Assembly (NCBI RefSeq): GCF_023218175.1
Contig: NZ_JALPTH010000024.1
Coordinates: 62,001 to 126,000 of the forward strand
Direction: 5' to 3'
DNA from: Streptomyces lichenis
GTDB lineage: Bacteria > Actinomycetota > Actinomycetes > Streptomycetales > Streptomycetaceae
DNA: 64,000 nt
Shown: one piece after another, positions 49,765 to 58,021 of the stretch
How the letters are laid out: each line of letters starts with the position of its first letter
Position numbering within the stretch: the first letter of the stretch is position 1
Made by a program: the position numbers and the translations under genes
Notes under the pieces: generated by a model
What the model was told of the DNA's origin: nothing
What the model saw: the letters and a program-made list of their open reading frames with translations, nothing else
Database searches by the model: none

Positions 49765-50562
49765 TCAGTCCCCGTACACCGCCGTCACCGGCGCATGATC
49801 GCTCCACCGCTCCCCATGCGTGGCGGCCCGCTCCACATACGCCTTCACCGCCCGCGCCGCCAGCCCCGGCGTCGCCACCTGGAGATCGATCCGCCACCCG
49901 GAGTCGTTGTCGAACGCCCGCCCCCGGTACGACCACCAGGAGTACGGCCCCTCCCCCTCCGGATGCAGCGCCCGCACCACATCCACATACCCGGCGTCCC
50001 CGTACACCCGCCCCAACCACTCCCGCTCCTCCGGCAGGAACCCCGAGCTCTTCCGATTCGCCCGCCAGTTCCTCAGATCCACCTCCCGGTGCGCGATGTT
50101 CCAGTCCCCGCACACCACCACCTCGCGCCCCTCCCCCGCAGCCCGCCCCCGCAACTCCTGCAGATACGGCAGAAACTCCCCCATGAACCGCAGCTTCTCG
50201 TCCTGCCGCTCGGTCCCGACCTCACCCGACGGCAGATACAGGCTGGCCACCGTCACCCCCGGCAGATCCGCCTCCACATAGCGCCCGCTCGCGTCGAACT
50301 CCGCCGACCCGAAGCCGACCCGCACCGCGTCCGGCTCCCGCCGCGTGAGCAGCGCCACCCCCGCCCGCCCCTTCACCGCACTCGGCGCATACGTCACATA
50401 CCACCCCTCCGGCGCCCGCACCTCCTCCGCGAGCTGGGCCTCCTCGGCCCGTACCTCCTGGAGGCAGACGGCGTCGGCGGAGCTGCCGGCCAGCCACTCC
50501 ACGTACCCCTTCTTGGCGGCGGCGCGCAGCCCGTTCACATTCACGGTCGTCACGGTGAGCAT
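49765..50562 (-). CDS. xth: Exodeoxyribonuclease III / AP endonuclease
   Basis: 265 residues. VTTVNVNGLRAA, CLQEVRAEE (catalytic Glu), YLPSGEV, VVCGDWNIAHREVDLRNW, DSGWRIDLQVATP and the final WSDHAPVTAVYGD are all ExoIII family motifs. It repairs abasic sites and 3' ends. The gene is convergent with the MerR gene (14-nt gap). Confidence 0.95.
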   Translation of the reverse strand: MLTVTTVNVNGLRAAAKKGYVEWLAGSSADAVCLQEVRAEEAQLAEEVRAPEGWYVTYAPSAVKGRAGVALLTRREPDAVRVGFGSAEFDASGRYVEADLPGVTVASLYLPSGEVGTERQDEKLRFMGEFLPYLQELRGRAAGEGREVVVCGDWNIAHREVDLRNWRANRKSSGFLPEEREWLGRVYGDAGYVDVVRALHPEGEGPYSWWSYRGRAFDNDSGWRIDLQVATPGLAARAVKAYVERAATHGERWSDHAPVTAVYGD

Positions 50563-50656
50563 CCCGGCACCCTACCCGCCCCACCGGCCGCCGCCCTCCG
50601 AACCCTCAGGACCTTCGCCCCAGGCCAGGGCCTCCCCTCCCCCGTAGCATGCGGGC

Positions 50657-51145
50657 ATGCATGTTCGCCCCACGCCGTTCGACCACCCCGACGCCCGCAA
50701 GCTCAACGACGAGGTCCAGCTCGAGTACATGGAGCGCTACGGCGACGGCGGCGACCTCACCTACCTCGACCCGATCATGTTCCGCCCGCCCCACGGCCTG
50801 TTCCTCATCACCTACGACCACCTGGACCGCCCCGTGGCGACCGGCGGCTGGCGCTCCCAGAACCGCAACGACGAGGGCTACGCCGACGGGGACGCCGAGC
50901 TGAAGCGCATGTACGTCATCCCCGAGGCACGCGGCCTGGGCCTCGCCCGCCGCGTCCTCGCCGCCCTGGAAGACGACGCCCGCGCCGCCGGCCGCACCCG
51001 CATGGTGCTGGAGACCGGCGACATGCAGCCCGAGGCCATCGCCCTCTACACCTCCAGCGGTTACGCCCCCTGCGCCAAGTTCGGCTACTACCGCCACTAC
51101 GACAGCAGCCGCTGCTTCGCCAAGGCCCTCACCCCGGGAGCATGA
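50657..51145 (+). CDS. GNAT-family N-acetyltransferase
   Basis: 162 residues. The acetyl-CoA loop is in LKRMYVIPEARGLGLARRVLAALE (motif A, RGLGLA), and motif B is in AIALYTSSGYAPCAKFGYY. The substrate is unknown. The stop overlaps the ATG of the following amidase remnant (ATGA). Confidence 0.9.
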   Translation: MHVRPTPFDHPDARKLNDEVQLEYMERYGDGGDLTYLDPIMFRPPHGLFLITYDHLDRPVATGGWRSQNRNDEGYADGDAELKRMYVIPEARGLGLARRVLAALEDDARAAGRTRMVLETGDMQPEAIALYTSSGYAPCAKFGYYRHYDSSRCFAKALTPGA

Positions 51146-51840
51146 CCGCCCCCGGCCCCCTCGCCGAAATCCCGACGACCGCCTGCGCCATCGCCGCCGC
51201 CGTCCACGCGGGCGAGCTCACCACACGCGATACAGCCGCGGCGGCACTGGAACGGATGGCCGAGCGCGACACCCTACGGGCCTTCACCGCACCCTGGCCC
51301 GACCTCGCCGCCGCCCAGGCGCCGCCGAACCTCACCACCCTGGCCGCCACCAGTGCACTGGACCTCCACCAGACCCCCGTCCACCTCCCCGACCCCGTCC
51401 CTTCCTGGCAAGCCCACCGCCGCCGCCCCACCGCCGCCCTGGCCGACGCCGCCCGCCAGTCCGCGGCCCTTACCCACCACCTCGACGCGGTCTTCGACCA
51501 GGTGGACCTGATCGCCACCCCCACCACCCCGAACCCGCCCCACGGCCACCAAGGCCCCGGCGCCACCATGAGCGTGGCCCTCACCTGGGCGTTCAACATC
51601 ACCGGCCACCCCGCGATCAGCCTCCCCTCCGGCCTGACCCCCTCCGGAGAACCAGTCGGCCTCCAACTGATCGCCCGCCACCACCACGAGGCCGACCTCC
51701 TCGCCGTCGCAGCGGCCGCCGAGGCCATTCGCCCTCACGAGAGGGTGTCGCCTGCGGAATTGTTGGCGAGCCAAGCATTCCTCATATCCGGCCGTTCAGT
51801 TTCCGGCAATCCCGAGACGACGAACCTGCCTCAGCGCTAG
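51142..51840 (+). pseudogene. Internally deleted amidase remnant
   Basis: 232 codons. The first 60 residues resemble the start of amidase-signature enzymes (CAIAAAVHAGELTTRDTAAAAL), and residues about 95-200 resemble their C-terminal third (DLIATPTTPNPPHG, ITGHPAISLPSGL, PVGLQLIARHHHEADLLAVA). The central Gly/Ser-rich signature with the catalytic Lys and Ser-cis-Ser triad is missing, so it cannot be an active amidase. The last 35 residues are unrelated, lower-GC sequence, which suggests a junction near 51750. Confidence 0.75.
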
Positions 51841-51852
51841 CATCACCTGACT

Positions 51853-52305
51853 ATGAACTACCAGCCTGTAGCAGCAGCCGTGGTGGCCCTATGCGGCGTG
51901 ATCGGTCTTATTGTTCAGGCTCGCCGCACGCGCCACGTGATGGACGACGTAAAGCGCGACTTGGAAGTGTGGGCACTCCTACCCGAGCAGAGCGAGCAGC
52001 GTGCACCCCTACAGGCCAGCGTTGAAGAGGCTGTGGCTCGATACATCGCAGATCGACGCGATAAATCGCGCGACCTGGCCGGCGCCGCAGTGGCCGTATT
52101 CCTAGCGGCATCCGGGGCTTTCCTGTGGTGGCTACCGGCGAGTAACGGGGGTTATTGGTGGTGGTGCGCAGCAGTTGCCGCACCGTTTTCCCTATTCGGC
52201 GTCGTCGGTTTCTTCGAATCGATCGTCCTCGCTCGGCGCGATTCGAAAGGAAGAAGGATAAGGGTGATCACGGACGCTCCCCCGAGTAACGGATCGCCAT
52301 CCTGA
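51853..52305 (+). CDS. Small membrane protein of unknown function
   Basis: 150 residues with an N-terminal membrane helix (VAAAVVALCGVIGLIVQA), a charged cytosolic part, and two more hydrophobic segments (LAGAAVAVFLAASGAFLWWL; YWWWCAAVAAPFSLFGVVGF). Base composition is clearly less GC-rich than the core genes, suggesting transferred DNA. No family is recognised. Confidence 0.6.
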   Translation: MNYQPVAAAVVALCGVIGLIVQARRTRHVMDDVKRDLEVWALLPEQSEQRAPLQASVEEAVARYIADRRDKSRDLAGAAVAVFLAASGAFLWWLPASNGGYWWWCAAVAAPFSLFGVVGFFESIVLARRDSKGRRIRVITDAPPSNGSPS

Positions 52306-52334
52306 CTACCTTCACCCGTCAGCACCCGCGACCT

Positions 52335-52480
52335 CCATCCCATCTACCGTCCGCCCACACGAATATGCAGCGGGCGCGGTGCCGTTAGTCAAGGTGACCC
52401 CCCTCTACTGAACGAACGGCCTGGACACCTAGTGTTTTGTCTGCTCGGCTCGTCTTGTGTCGATGGCGGACGCCGGGTCG
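52335..52480. repeat. Copy 1 of an about 145-bp palindromic element (degenerate)
   Basis: It aligns along its length with 57590-57732: CCATCCCATCTACCGTC against CCATCCCGTCTGCCGTC at one end, AGCGGGCGCGGTGCC in both, and TGTCTGCTCGGCT in both. The internal symmetry seen in copy 2 is largely lost here. The surrounding gap 52306-52578 holds no gene I can support. Confidence 0.6.
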
Positions 52481-52578
52481 CGGGCCGGCCCCCTGGCACC
52501 GCTCTCCAAGTAGCACGCGAACGCCCGTCGTACGGCCGCCCCGGGCCGTACGACGGGCGCTGTTGGGCGTTGTGCGGG

Positions 52579-52815
52579 TCAGGCCACGGGCGGCGGGACG
52601 ATGAAGCCGCGCTGCGGCCCGTTCGGCGGCCGGTGGACGGCTGCCGCGAGGGCGGCCAGAGCGGCACCGGTGATGTCCCGGCGGGCGGCGGGATCTGCCT
52701 GGTCGTACACGCTCCAGGCGCCACCCGGGCGGTCCGGGTCTTCCGGGGCGACCACCCCGTCGATCCCGTGCTGCCGGAGGACGGCATCCACGATCCGTGC
52801 TTCAGCCGCGTCCAT
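52579..52815 (-). CDS. Small protein of unknown function in a regulator-linked cluster
   Basis: 78 residues: MDAAEARIVDAVLRQHGIDGVV, then PGGAWSVYDQADPAARRDIT and a helix (GAALAALAAAVHR). GAGAGGGGCAGGG precedes the ATG at 52815. It is the last of the minus-strand small genes divergent from the XRE-TPR regulator. Function unknown. Confidence 0.6.
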   Translation of the reverse strand: MDAAEARIVDAVLRQHGIDGVVAPEDPDRPGGAWSVYDQADPAARRDITGAALAALAAAVHRPPNGPQRGFIVPPPVA

Positions 52816-52844
52816 ACCCTGCCCCTCTCTGCGGTGAGCCGAGC

Positions 52845-53354
52845 CTACTTGCTGCCGCCGCCCGAACCGGTCGATCCTCCGCCTCCATGGGTGGCGCAGT
52901 TGCCGGGGTTGATCGGCCCGCAGCCGCCGGGCCGGGGGGTGTGCAGGCTCGGCGTGCCGACCGGCACCAGGGCGCGCGTCGGCTCCGTCCACAGCTCGGC
53001 GTCGACCATGTACCCGGCCTGCTCGATGAGCGCGACCGTGCGGGTGAGGACGTGCGGGTTGTCCCTCTCAGGGTCGGGCCGCTTGGGGACGTGGTGGACG
53101 AAGTGGCCGAGCCCGTCGCACAGTCGGCGGTAGAGCCGGGTGTGCAGGATGAGCGCGTGCCACCCCTCGTCGACCACGTTGGACGGGGCGATGCGGGCGG
53201 TCGGGAAGACCGCTCCGGCGGCTACGAACTTCAGGGCTTCCACGGTGATGCGGCCGGCCGTAGCCTCGCCCATACCGGGGTTGTTGTCGATCACCGTTGC
53301 GACGACGTCCCGGAACCCTGCGGGGGTGAGCAGGTCCCTTGCGTTGGGCGGCAT
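52845..53354 (-). CDS. Glycine-rich-domain (GRDP)-like protein with Cys/Gly-rich tail
   Basis: 169 residues. VDEGWHALILHTRLYRRLCD and HFVHHVPKRPD match the conserved W-H...T-x-x-Y...FxHH pattern of the GRDP-like family. The C-terminal 25 residues (CGPINPGNCATHGGGGSTGS...) have two Cys and a Gly/Ser tail, like an exposed tag. The ATG at 53354 has a perfect GAGGAGG site. A hairpin (53382-53411) lies directly upstream. Confidence 0.7.
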   Translation of the reverse strand: MPPNARDLLTPAGFRDVVATVIDNNPGMGEATAGRITVEALKFVAAGAVFPTARIAPSNVVDEGWHALILHTRLYRRLCDGLGHFVHHVPKRPDPERDNPHVLTRTVALIEQAGYMVDAELWTEPTRALVPVGTPSLHTPRPGGCGPINPGNCATHGGGGSTGSGGGSK

Positions 53355-53381
53355 GTGTTCCTCCTCTGTGGGGTTCTCCAG

Positions 53382-53411
53382 CCCGTCCCGGTGTCCGACC
53401 ACCGGGACGGG
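53382..53411. terminator. Hairpin upstream of the GRDP-like gene (terminator or attenuator)
   Basis: CCCGTCCCGGTG and CACCGGGACGGG make a perfect 12-bp stem with a 6-nt loop, 28 nt upstream of the GRDP-like start and after the upstream gene. It could separate or attenuate expression within the cluster. Confidence 0.55.
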
Positions 53412-53576
53412 TGTTGCGCCGTACTGGCCGAGGAGCCCGGGCGGGGCCCGTCACGTCCCGTCGAGTACGGAGTCGAGGTGGCCGGAGCGAGCCGGCCGAG
53501 AACGGTCAGAGTCAACAGCCCGGCGGCGGCGGTGGCGGCCGCCATGGACAGGGCGCGCCACAGTGCACCGCCGCGC

Positions 53577-53831
53577 TCACCGGGCACGGGTGGCCTGGCG
53601 GTGGTGGCGGTCGAGGGCGGCGAGCTGGCGGCGCTCGGCGGCGGTGGCGATGCGGAGCCGCTCACCCAGGGCCGGCCACGGCGTGCCGCCGGGGCGAGCC
53701 AGATGTGCGAACGATCCACGGGTGTCCACCACCCGGGCGACCATGTCGCGGTTCGGGTCGTACACCACGTCATCGATACGGACGCGGCACGCGGCTGGCG
53801 GTACGGGGCGGCGGATCAGCGGGGCGGTCAT
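53577..53831 (-). CDS. Small protein of unknown function
   Basis: 84 residues: CRVRIDDVVYDPNRDMVARVVD, then LARPGGTPWPALGERLRIAT and a basic helix (AAERRQLAALDRHHRQATRAR). It is a small SH3- or beta-barrel-like domain plus a helix, possibly nucleic-acid binding. ATG 53831 overlaps the stop of the upstream small gene (ATGA). No family is named. Confidence 0.6.
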   Translation of the reverse strand: MTAPLIRRPVPPAACRVRIDDVVYDPNRDMVARVVDTRGSFAHLARPGGTPWPALGERLRIATAAERRQLAALDRHHRQATRAR

Positions 53832-54034
53832 CGGCCGGACCCCTCGCGGCTGCGCCGGTTGACCTCCGCCAGGACCGGTCGCAGGCGGTCCAACAGGGGC
53901 AGCGGTGGCACGGGCGGCAGTGGGGGCTTGCAGCGGTGGCAGCCGCATGGCCTCGCGCGCTCGGCGGCACCCGGCAGGTACGGCTCGCACTCGGCGAGGG
54001 CGCCGCAGTCGGTCCCGTCGTCCGTGTCGGTCAT
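53828..54034 (-). CDS. Small Cys-rich protein, first gene of the small-gene cluster
   Basis: 68 residues with DCGALAECEPYLPGA and RPCGCHRCKPPLPPVPPL: five Cys, probably metal binding or disulfide bonded. The ATG at 54034 has GGAGG 5 nt upstream. The frame stays open to an ATG at 54211 with good codon use, so a 127-residue form is possible. Confidence 0.55.
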   Translation of the reverse strand: MTDTDDGTDCGALAECEPYLPGAAERARPCGCHRCKPPLPPVPPLPLLDRLRPVLAEVNRRSREGSGR

Positions 54035-54417
54035 GGCGTCCTCCGGTCGGTGGCTCGGCGGTGTGCGCGTCGACAACTGCTCGGCGGCCTGGTCCTCGTG
54101 ACCGTGATCGGTGCGCCGGAGGAGAAGTGCGGCCTCGACGGCGAGCAGCGTGGCGCGGTCCGGAGCGGTGGTGCCGGCGCGGGGGCGGCGCCGGGGTGAG
54201 CCAGGACCCATGCGGGGGCTCGCACACGGGTGCCCGGGGGATGCGGTGCAGGGTGGGCGCCCGGCTGCCTGTCTGCGGTCCTCACGGCCAATCTCCCGTC
54301 TGATGCCCGTCGTTGGTGCATGCACTACGCAACCGGACGCGTACGCACAGCGGTACCGTGGGAGAGGAGCGACGGGTAGAAACAGTGGAAAGTGCGACCG
54401 GGACGGGAGTGCAGACC

Positions 54418-55767
54418 ATGACCGAGCGGACCCCGAACACGGGGCTGGCCGCCTTACTCGCAGCCACCGGGTGGACACAGACCCAGCTCGCCGGAGCGGT
54501 GAACCGCGTGGCCAGGGAGGCGGGGCTACCGGGCGGGTGCGACAAGCACAATGTGTCCAAGTGGCTGGGCGGCACCGTGCCGAGGAGGAGCGTTCGGCCC
54601 CTGGTGCTGGAAGCGCTGGCGCGTCGTCTGGGGCGGCCGGTGACGTACGCGGAGGCGGGATGGCCCCCGCCCGTGACCGGATCGGGACCGGCGGCGTCGG
54701 ATGCCGAGGACACTGTCGAAGGACTGGTGTCTACCGGAAGGGCGGACATGGACCCCGCACGACGAACGGTGCTTGCCGCGTCGCTGTACTCGGCGGCCTT
54801 GCCCGTCCCCCTGTTCCGCGATCTGGCCGAGCAGACGGACTCGGTGGCAACCGGGCGTACGACGCGCATCGGCCCGGGCGAGGTGGCCACGGTTCGCACC
54901 ATGACGGAGCGCATCGCCGGGATCCTGGACGAGCTGGGCGGTGCCCACGCTCGACCGATGGCTGCCGCCTTCCTGGTGAACACCGTCGGCCCCTGGCTTC
55001 GGGCGAGCGCCAGCGGGCCGGTGCGGCGGAGCATGCTAGCCGCCGCGGCTGATCTGGTCTATCTGACGGGCTGGATGGCGATGTACGAGCGCGACCACGG
55101 GCTCGGGCAGCGCTACTACCTCCGGGCTCTGGAGCTGGCCGGGACCGCCGAGGACCACGTCACGTACTGCCGGACGTTACGCGGGATGGCACTGCAAGCG
55201 GCCAATCTGAAGCACGGCCGCCGGGCCCTGGAGCTGGCCGACAGCGCCGCGGAAGCGGCACCGGCCGGCGGGCCTCGGCTTCAGGCCTTCCTCGCCGGAC
55301 AGCAGGCGCACGGCGCGGCTCTGGTCGGCGACCGCCGGCAGGCGTTCGCCCGGCTGCGGGAGACCGAAGCGGCTCTGTCCCGCGCGGACGACCACCGCGA
55401 CCACCTGGGCGGTTACGACCTGGCCGCGTACCACTTCCACGTGTCCAGCGTGACCTACGCGCTGGGGGATGTGCCCGCGTCCGTTCGGGCGATGCAGGAC
55501 AGCAATCGCGTACGTCCGCCGGTCGAGCGGCAGGGCCGGGCGCATGCGACCGGTCTCCTTGCTCAGCGGCAGATGGAGATGGGTCACCTGGACGCGGCCT
55601 GTGAGACCTGGGGGCGCTTCCTGGACGACTACGAGGGGCTGTCGTCGTCGCGTGCCGATGAGCACTTCGAGGTCCTGACGCGGCGGCTGCGGTCGCATCA
55701 CGTCCCGGCCGCACGGGCGCTGCGGGAGCGCGTGGCCGATGTCGCGCTGCGCAAGGCGACCGTTTAG
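54418..55767 (+). CDS. XRE-family regulator with TPR-like domain
   Basis: 449 residues. The HTH is near the N-terminus (ALLAATGWTQTQLAGAVNRV, then CDKHNVSKWLGGTVPR), a helical linker follows, and residues about 150-440 are TPR-like (AMYERDHGLGQRYYLRALEL; GRRALELADSAAEAAPAGG). It belongs to the large Streptomyces developmental and metabolic XRE-TPR regulators. It is divergent from the small-gene cluster (52579-54034), which it probably controls; the 383-nt divergent region contains a GTGCATGCAC palindrome (54316-54325). An upstream frame to 54313 is less likely. Confidence 0.85.
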   Translation: MTERTPNTGLAALLAATGWTQTQLAGAVNRVAREAGLPGGCDKHNVSKWLGGTVPRRSVRPLVLEALARRLGRPVTYAEAGWPPPVTGSGPAASDAEDTVEGLVSTGRADMDPARRTVLAASLYSAALPVPLFRDLAEQTDSVATGRTTRIGPGEVATVRTMTERIAGILDELGGAHARPMAAAFLVNTVGPWLRASASGPVRRSMLAAAADLVYLTGWMAMYERDHGLGQRYYLRALELAGTAEDHVTYCRTLRGMALQAANLKHGRRALELADSAAEAAPAGGPRLQAFLAGQQAHGAALVGDRRQAFARLRETEAALSRADDHRDHLGGYDLAAYHFHVSSVTYALGDVPASVRAMQDSNRVRPPVERQGRAHATGLLAQRQMEMGHLDAACETWGRFLDDYEGLSSSRADEHFEVLTRRLRSHHVPAARALRERVADVALRKATV

Positions 55768-55805
55768 TTCGTGATCGCCACGACCCCGGTCGTACGGCAG
55801 CAGCA

Positions 55806-55839
55806 CAAAGCCCCCGCCGGGAGAACCCGGTGGGGGCTT
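55806..55839. terminator. Strong bidirectional hairpin terminator next to the tRNA fragment
   Basis: AAAGCCCCCGCCGGG-AGAA-CCCGGTGGGGGCTTT forms a 15-bp stem with one mismatch. It lies after the XRE gene on the plus strand and just beyond the tRNA 3' end on the minus strand, where it was probably the original tRNA terminator. Confidence 0.85.
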
Positions 55840-55847
55840 TGACGTCT

Positions 55848-55890
55848 GTGGACCTGTGGGGATTTGAACCCCAGACCCCCTCGATGCGAA
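55848..55890 (-). other. 3' fragment of a tRNA gene, AICE attachment site (att)
   Basis: On the minus strand the sequence runs from the anticodon loop TTCGCAT (anticodon CGC) through the variable loop, a T-arm TGGGG-TTCAAAT-CCCCA, acceptor strand CAGGTCC and discriminator A. This is the 3' half of a tRNA, and the bases before position 31 no longer pair. Anticodon CGC, together with U70 (which would make the alanine-specific G3-U70 pair), points to tRNA-Ala(CGC). A tRNA 3' end at an element boundary is the usual site-specific recombination core. The intact tRNA should lie at the other end, beyond the window. Confidence 0.7.
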
Positions 55891-56152
55891 CTACGGGCGG
55901 GGCGGTCGCTGAAGGGTGCTGGGCAGGTCGGGCGGCTGGTGGAGAGTTGGCGCGGTCGGCGGCGGCCTGGGTGGTTGCTGTACTTCGGTGCTGTTCCTAC
56001 GCCCACCGGCCTAATGCGAGAGGTCCGTTGTAGATCTTGAGAATCTGCGTCTCGTTACTTCAGATCTGGGCCCAGCTTGTCGCTAGCCAGGCGGGACATG
56101 TGTGCGTGGTGCGCCAGCTACCGAGCGTAAGCGGGAACCAGCGCGCCAGCCA

Positions 56153-56941
56153 TCACGCGCCCTCTTGCATCCATGGACGGGAAGGCGCGGCACCCGACAG
56201 TAGGAATTGATCCATTGCGTCCATATCGGCGGAGAATCCGACGATCGAGTTATCGGCAAGCAGATCCAGTTGATCGGGACTCCATTGGTCGGCGCTACCC
56301 GAAAGTAGAACGAAGCGTTGATCAATGGAGAATTGGGCACGCGCCAGTTGCTGAACCAACGTCAGGGCGTGCTCGGCATTCTGCTTACTACTAGCCGCCT
56401 GAATAAGGACCGTCCGTTTTGGCGCTTTAACCCGTGCCGTCGGACGCACCTCGCCACCCCTTGGCAAGCGAACGGAGGGGCGCTTTTGAAACTCCAGGTC
56501 AACGGCCCGCAAGTACGTATAAAGGGAACGCTCTAGAGCACTTTCACGCCCACCCTGCGCGAGCCATTTGAGGCTGTCTGCAGACAGTACAGCCCCTGCA
56601 ACATCCGCCACCAAAGCACCCGCGCAGCGAATGGGGCGACGCCCTACTATACGCCCATGGACTTCTTTGAGGTGATATCCGCCAAGGATTTCAGCCCACG
56701 CCCTTGCGGCTCGACCACTACCAAGATCAACCCCAGCGTCCGTCAAGCGCATAGCCGCAACACCAGCATCACTGACGAGGACTTCGTCACCGGTTACTCG
56801 GATAAGGAGCGTTACGCCGCCACCATCGCTAAAGAATAGATTTCCCGTAAGGGCGACAGTTCCCGGCCTGCCACCGGGTGCCACCGTCCAGCCGGGGACC
56901 TGGCTACGGACAGTGGGGGGCAGTAGACCATCCCTGATCAC
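56153..56941 (-). CDS. DUF1828-like protein, second gene of an AICE cargo operon
   Basis: 262 residues. TGNLFFSDGGGVTLLIRVTG and VLVSDAGVAAMRLTDAGVDL fit the DUF1828 pattern; the C-terminal half (PTARVKAPKRTVLIQAASSK to SIDQRFVLLSGS) resembles its partner DUF1829. The start is GTG 56941 with GGGAGGAG upstream, overlapping the upstream stop (GTGA); a longer frame to 57031 is less likely. Third positions are much less GC-biased than in core genes, indicating recent transfer. Proteins of this type occur in mobile elements, with unknown function. Confidence 0.6.
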   Translation of the reverse strand: MIRDGLLPPTVRSQVPGWTVAPGGRPGTVALTGNLFFSDGGGVTLLIRVTGDEVLVSDAGVAAMRLTDAGVDLGSGRAARAWAEILGGYHLKEVHGRIVGRRPIRCAGALVADVAGAVLSADSLKWLAQGGRESALERSLYTYLRAVDLEFQKRPSVRLPRGGEVRPTARVKAPKRTVLIQAASSKQNAEHALTLVQQLARAQFSIDQRFVLLSGSADQWSPDQLDLLADNSIVGFSADMDAMDQFLLSGAAPSRPWMQEGA

Positions 56942-57507
56942 GGATACTCCTCCCAACCCTCTACCGGCAAGGTCTCGGGCAGTACGGGCGGACTGCTCCA
57001 TGCGTACCCTGTACCCACCTCGATGTTGCACTCGCTCATGAAGTCCAGCACCACCTGACGATACTCAACTTCCATCGCAGTCAGGGAAACATCTTGAGGG
57101 ACATCCGGATCGTGACGTATGTCCGTCGGAGCGTATACGTCCTTGTCGGCCCTAGCTTCACTCCATCGATGCTTGTGCGTGCGGCAGATGTAGTCCTCAC
57201 CAGCGCGATCCCGGTGAGTGCCGCGAACGTCAAGTCTGCGAATGTTCGCACCACTCGAAATGTGCCGCAAGATCAACGTGTACTCCCAGGCTAGGTCAAC
57301 CTTGACCCGAAAGATCAAATCGAACCTGTCAGAGAGGTCGCTTCGTATAGGCGCTACGCCTTCGAACTGCGACGGGCGTCCACCCCTCCGGACGCTCTTC
57401 GGCTTCCAGACCAGAGCCGCGTTGAGCTGTGCGTTCACCGCCGAGCTCAAGATCTTTTCTGCTACATCGTCCGTGCAGCCGCCAGGCCCCGTCATGCAAG
57501 GGATCAT
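56938..57507 (-). CDS. Unknown protein, first gene of the AICE cargo operon
   Basis: 189 residues. FDLIFRVKVDLAWEYTLILRH and SGANIRRLDVRGTHR are beta-rich; ICRTHKHRWSEARADKDVY contains a conserved-looking H-K-H-R-W; the C-terminus is acidic. The ATG at 57507 has GGAGGG upstream and excludes a GC-rich upstream extension that runs through the palindromic element. It is coupled to the DUF1828-like gene. A toxin-antitoxin or defence pair is possible, but no catalytic motif is clear. Confidence 0.6.
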   Translation of the reverse strand: MIPCMTGPGGCTDDVAEKILSSAVNAQLNAALVWKPKSVRRGGRPSQFEGVAPIRSDLSDRFDLIFRVKVDLAWEYTLILRHISSGANIRRLDVRGTHRDRAGEDYICRTHKHRWSEARADKDVYAPTDIRHDPDVPQDVSLTAMEVEYRQVVLDFMSECNIEVGTGYAWSSPPVLPETLPVEGWEEYP

Positions 57508-57589
57508 AAGGCGCTTCCCTCCGTGAGGGAACGGATCTGTGCAGTTACGCCTGCAGGGGTCATCACGTGACAGCCACGCACCCCAGCTC

Positions 57590-57732
57590 CCATCCCGTCT
57601 GCCGTCGACCCACACGTACGTGGAGCGGGCGCGGTGCCGGGCGTCCAGGTGGAGCGCCCCACTGGACGAATGACCTGGACGCCCGGTGCCGTGTCTGCTC
57701 GGCTTGCCCTGGGTCGACGGCAGGCGGGATGG
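57590..57732. repeat. Copy 2 of an about 145-bp palindromic element
   Basis: Outer arms CCATCCCGTCTGCCGTCGAC (57590-57609) and the 57711-57732 segment pair over about 22 bp with one mismatch. An inner stem CCGGGCGTCCAGGT (57637-57650) pairs perfectly with ACCTGGACGCCCGG (57673-57686). The remaining parts of the 514-nt gap 57508-58021 hold nothing else I can support. Confidence 0.7.
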
Positions 57733-58021
57733 GAGTCCCCACACCAGCCATCCACGCGCCGGCACCCGCGCACGGAGCCCCCGCCATCCCGGAGCCTGAG
57801 CGCCCCCGCCGGAGGCATGTCCGTGACCGGTGGACGCCTGCGGCCGGTGTGGGGCTCGGCTCATGCCCTTCGGGCCTATCCCGTTTGTAGGGGCGGGCGT
57901 CGGCGCAGCGCGGGCGGAGCGGGCCGAAGGCAGGAGCGTCGCCCGGAGCGGAGCCGGGAAGCCCGCCCGGCGGAGCGGAGCGCAGCCGGGTGCTTGATGA
58001 GGTAGAGAAACCTGTAACAGC

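Noticed and set aside
53403..53576. Extra small membrane protein (LLTLTVLGRLAP segment) between two cluster genes
   Set aside because: The frame runs far into the GRDP-like gene and lacks a convincing ribosome site, so I left it out although one hydrophobic stretch is suggestive.
55848..55890. tmRNA 3' end or tRNA-Asp fragment
   Set aside because: The acceptor strand CAGGTCC and the CGC anticodon loop do not fit tmRNA or tRNA-Asp, whose acceptor strand would be CAGGACC.
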